Assembly (NCBI GenBank): GCA_021161305.1
Contig: JAGHAW010000194.1
Span: forward strand, 1-7,941
Length of the DNA: 7,941 bases
From: Sulfurimonas sp.
Lineage (GTDB): Bacteria > Campylobacterota > Campylobacteria > Campylobacterales > Sulfurimonadaceae
Direction of reading: 5' to 3'
Notes under the pieces: generated by a model
Seen by the model: only the letters and a program-made list of their open reading frames with translations
What the model was told of the DNA's origin: nothing
The model's database searches: none
In this document: in pieces, positions 7,246 through 7,941 of the stretch
Numbering within the stretch: the stretch's first letter is position 1
Layout: each line of letters begins with the position of its first letter
Translations under genes and position numbers: made by a program

Positions 7246-7941
7246 CTACTGAAATTTATCTTTTATTAAATCACCTAAAGAGTGTGATTCAGTATCATTA
7301 ATTTCTTCAAGTATTGCTTGATTTTTAATATAATCTAATTTTTTAACCGATAGACGAATACGGTCACGACGAGTGTCAATAACAGCAATAGCAGCTTCAA
7401 TCTCTTGACCAACTTCTAACTCATCTTTTACAAGTGGAGTTAAATCTTCATCACGAATAAGTGCATCAACACCATCTTCTAAAGATATAAATACACCGAA
7501 ATCTTTAATATCACGGATAGTACCGGTTACAACAGAATTTACTTTGTGAGTTGTAGCAAACTTATCTATTGGAGATTCTAAAAGAGTTTTTCTGTTTAGA
7601 GAAATCTTTTGATCTTCACGATTGATTTTAGCTATTTTAACTTCTATCTCTTCGCCAGATTTTAAAACATCTTTACACTTAGTGTTTTTATCCCAAGAGA
7701 TATCTTGGTTATGTAGAAGACCTTCAACACCAGCAATACGAACAAATGCACCAAAATCAGTAAGTGAAGTAATAGTACCAGTTACAACATCACCTTCATT
7801 GTAGTTTTTAGAAAATTCATCAAATGGTTTTGGAAGTAATCTTTTTAAAGATACACGAAGTTTATGAGTTTTAGGATTAATCTCTATAACTTCAACATCA
7901 ATTTCCTCACCAACAGTTAAATAATCATTAGGATTTTTAAC
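7246..7941 (-). CDS. rpsA: 30S ribosomal protein S1, C-terminal part (5' end outside window)
   Basis: Binds mRNA on the small ribosomal subunit and helps start translation. The minus-strand frame is open from the right edge for 231 residues and ends with LGDLIKDKFQ and tandem stops (TAG at 7246-7248, TAG at 7243-7245). The visible part holds the end of one S1 domain (TVGEEIDVEVIEINPKTHKLRVSLKR, about 9-34 with the final strand), a full S1 domain from about 43 (GDVVTGTITSLTDFGAFVRIAGVEGLLH), and the last S1 domain from about 122 (VNSVVTGTIRDIKDFGVFISLEDGVDALI) to RIRLSVKKLD near 197. The acidic tail ends in a SLGDLIKDK-like motif common in S1 proteins. A full S1 is about 550 residues, so roughly the last two-fifths is here. 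It is the first gene of the visible minus-strand cluster; the promoter lies outside. Confidence 0.96.
   Translation of the reverse strand, partial: VKNPNDYLTVGEEIDVEVIEINPKTHKLRVSLKRLLPKPFDEFSKNYNEGDVVTGTITSLTDFGAFVRIAGVEGLLHNQDISWDKNTKCKDVLKSGEEIEVKIAKINREDQKISLNRKTLLESPIDKFATTHKVNSVVTGTIRDIKDFGVFISLEDGVDALIRDEDLTPLVKDELEVGQEIEAAIAVIDTRRDRIRLSVKKLDYIKNQAILEEINDTESHSLGDLIKDKFQ

Noticed and set aside
7622..7804. Plus-strand open frame inside rpsA
   Set aside because: The minus-strand frame encodes clear S1 domains over the same bases; the plus frame has no recognisable content.

Overview
The window looks like chromosomal DNA from a free-living Campylobacterota (Epsilonproteobacteria), most likely Sulfurimonas or a close relative. 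The DNA is AT-rich with an A/T-biased third codon position. The minus-strand order rpsA - small membrane protein - serA matches, from memory, the Campylobacter jejuni order (Cj0893c-Cj0892c-Cj0891c), and the protein sequences have a Sulfurimonas-like look. The genus is an inference, because no search could be run.

Left part, 1-5040, plus strand: four tightly packed genes encode a complete tripartite RND efflux system in the order outer-membrane channel (5' end outside the window), periplasmic adaptor, RND permease N-half, RND permease C-half. Gaps are 1 bp, 2 bp and then a 1-bp overlap, so this is one operon whose promoter lies left of the window. The notable point is that the inner-membrane pump, normally one polypeptide of about 1000-1100 residues, is made as two proteins of 532 and 562 residues. 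The cut falls between TM6 and TM7, with a strong ribosome binding site for the second half.

Middle, 5041-5165: a 125-bp gap between convergent genes holds two 34-bp REP-like palindromes in inverted orientation around a 30-bp AT-rich spacer. No gene was seen here.

Right part, 5166-7941, minus strand: a core operon reads leftwards as rpsA (ribosomal protein S1, 5' end outside the window), a 161-residue single-pass membrane protein of unknown function, and serA (D-3-phosphoglycerate dehydrogenase, first step of serine synthesis). The last two overlap by 4 bp (ATGA) and the first two are 8 bp apart. No stretch over 300 bases lacks a gene.

No wholly new system was found. The items most worth a second look are the fissioned RND permease, the inverted REP-like pair, and the SPOR-like secondary-structure pattern in the unknown membrane protein.
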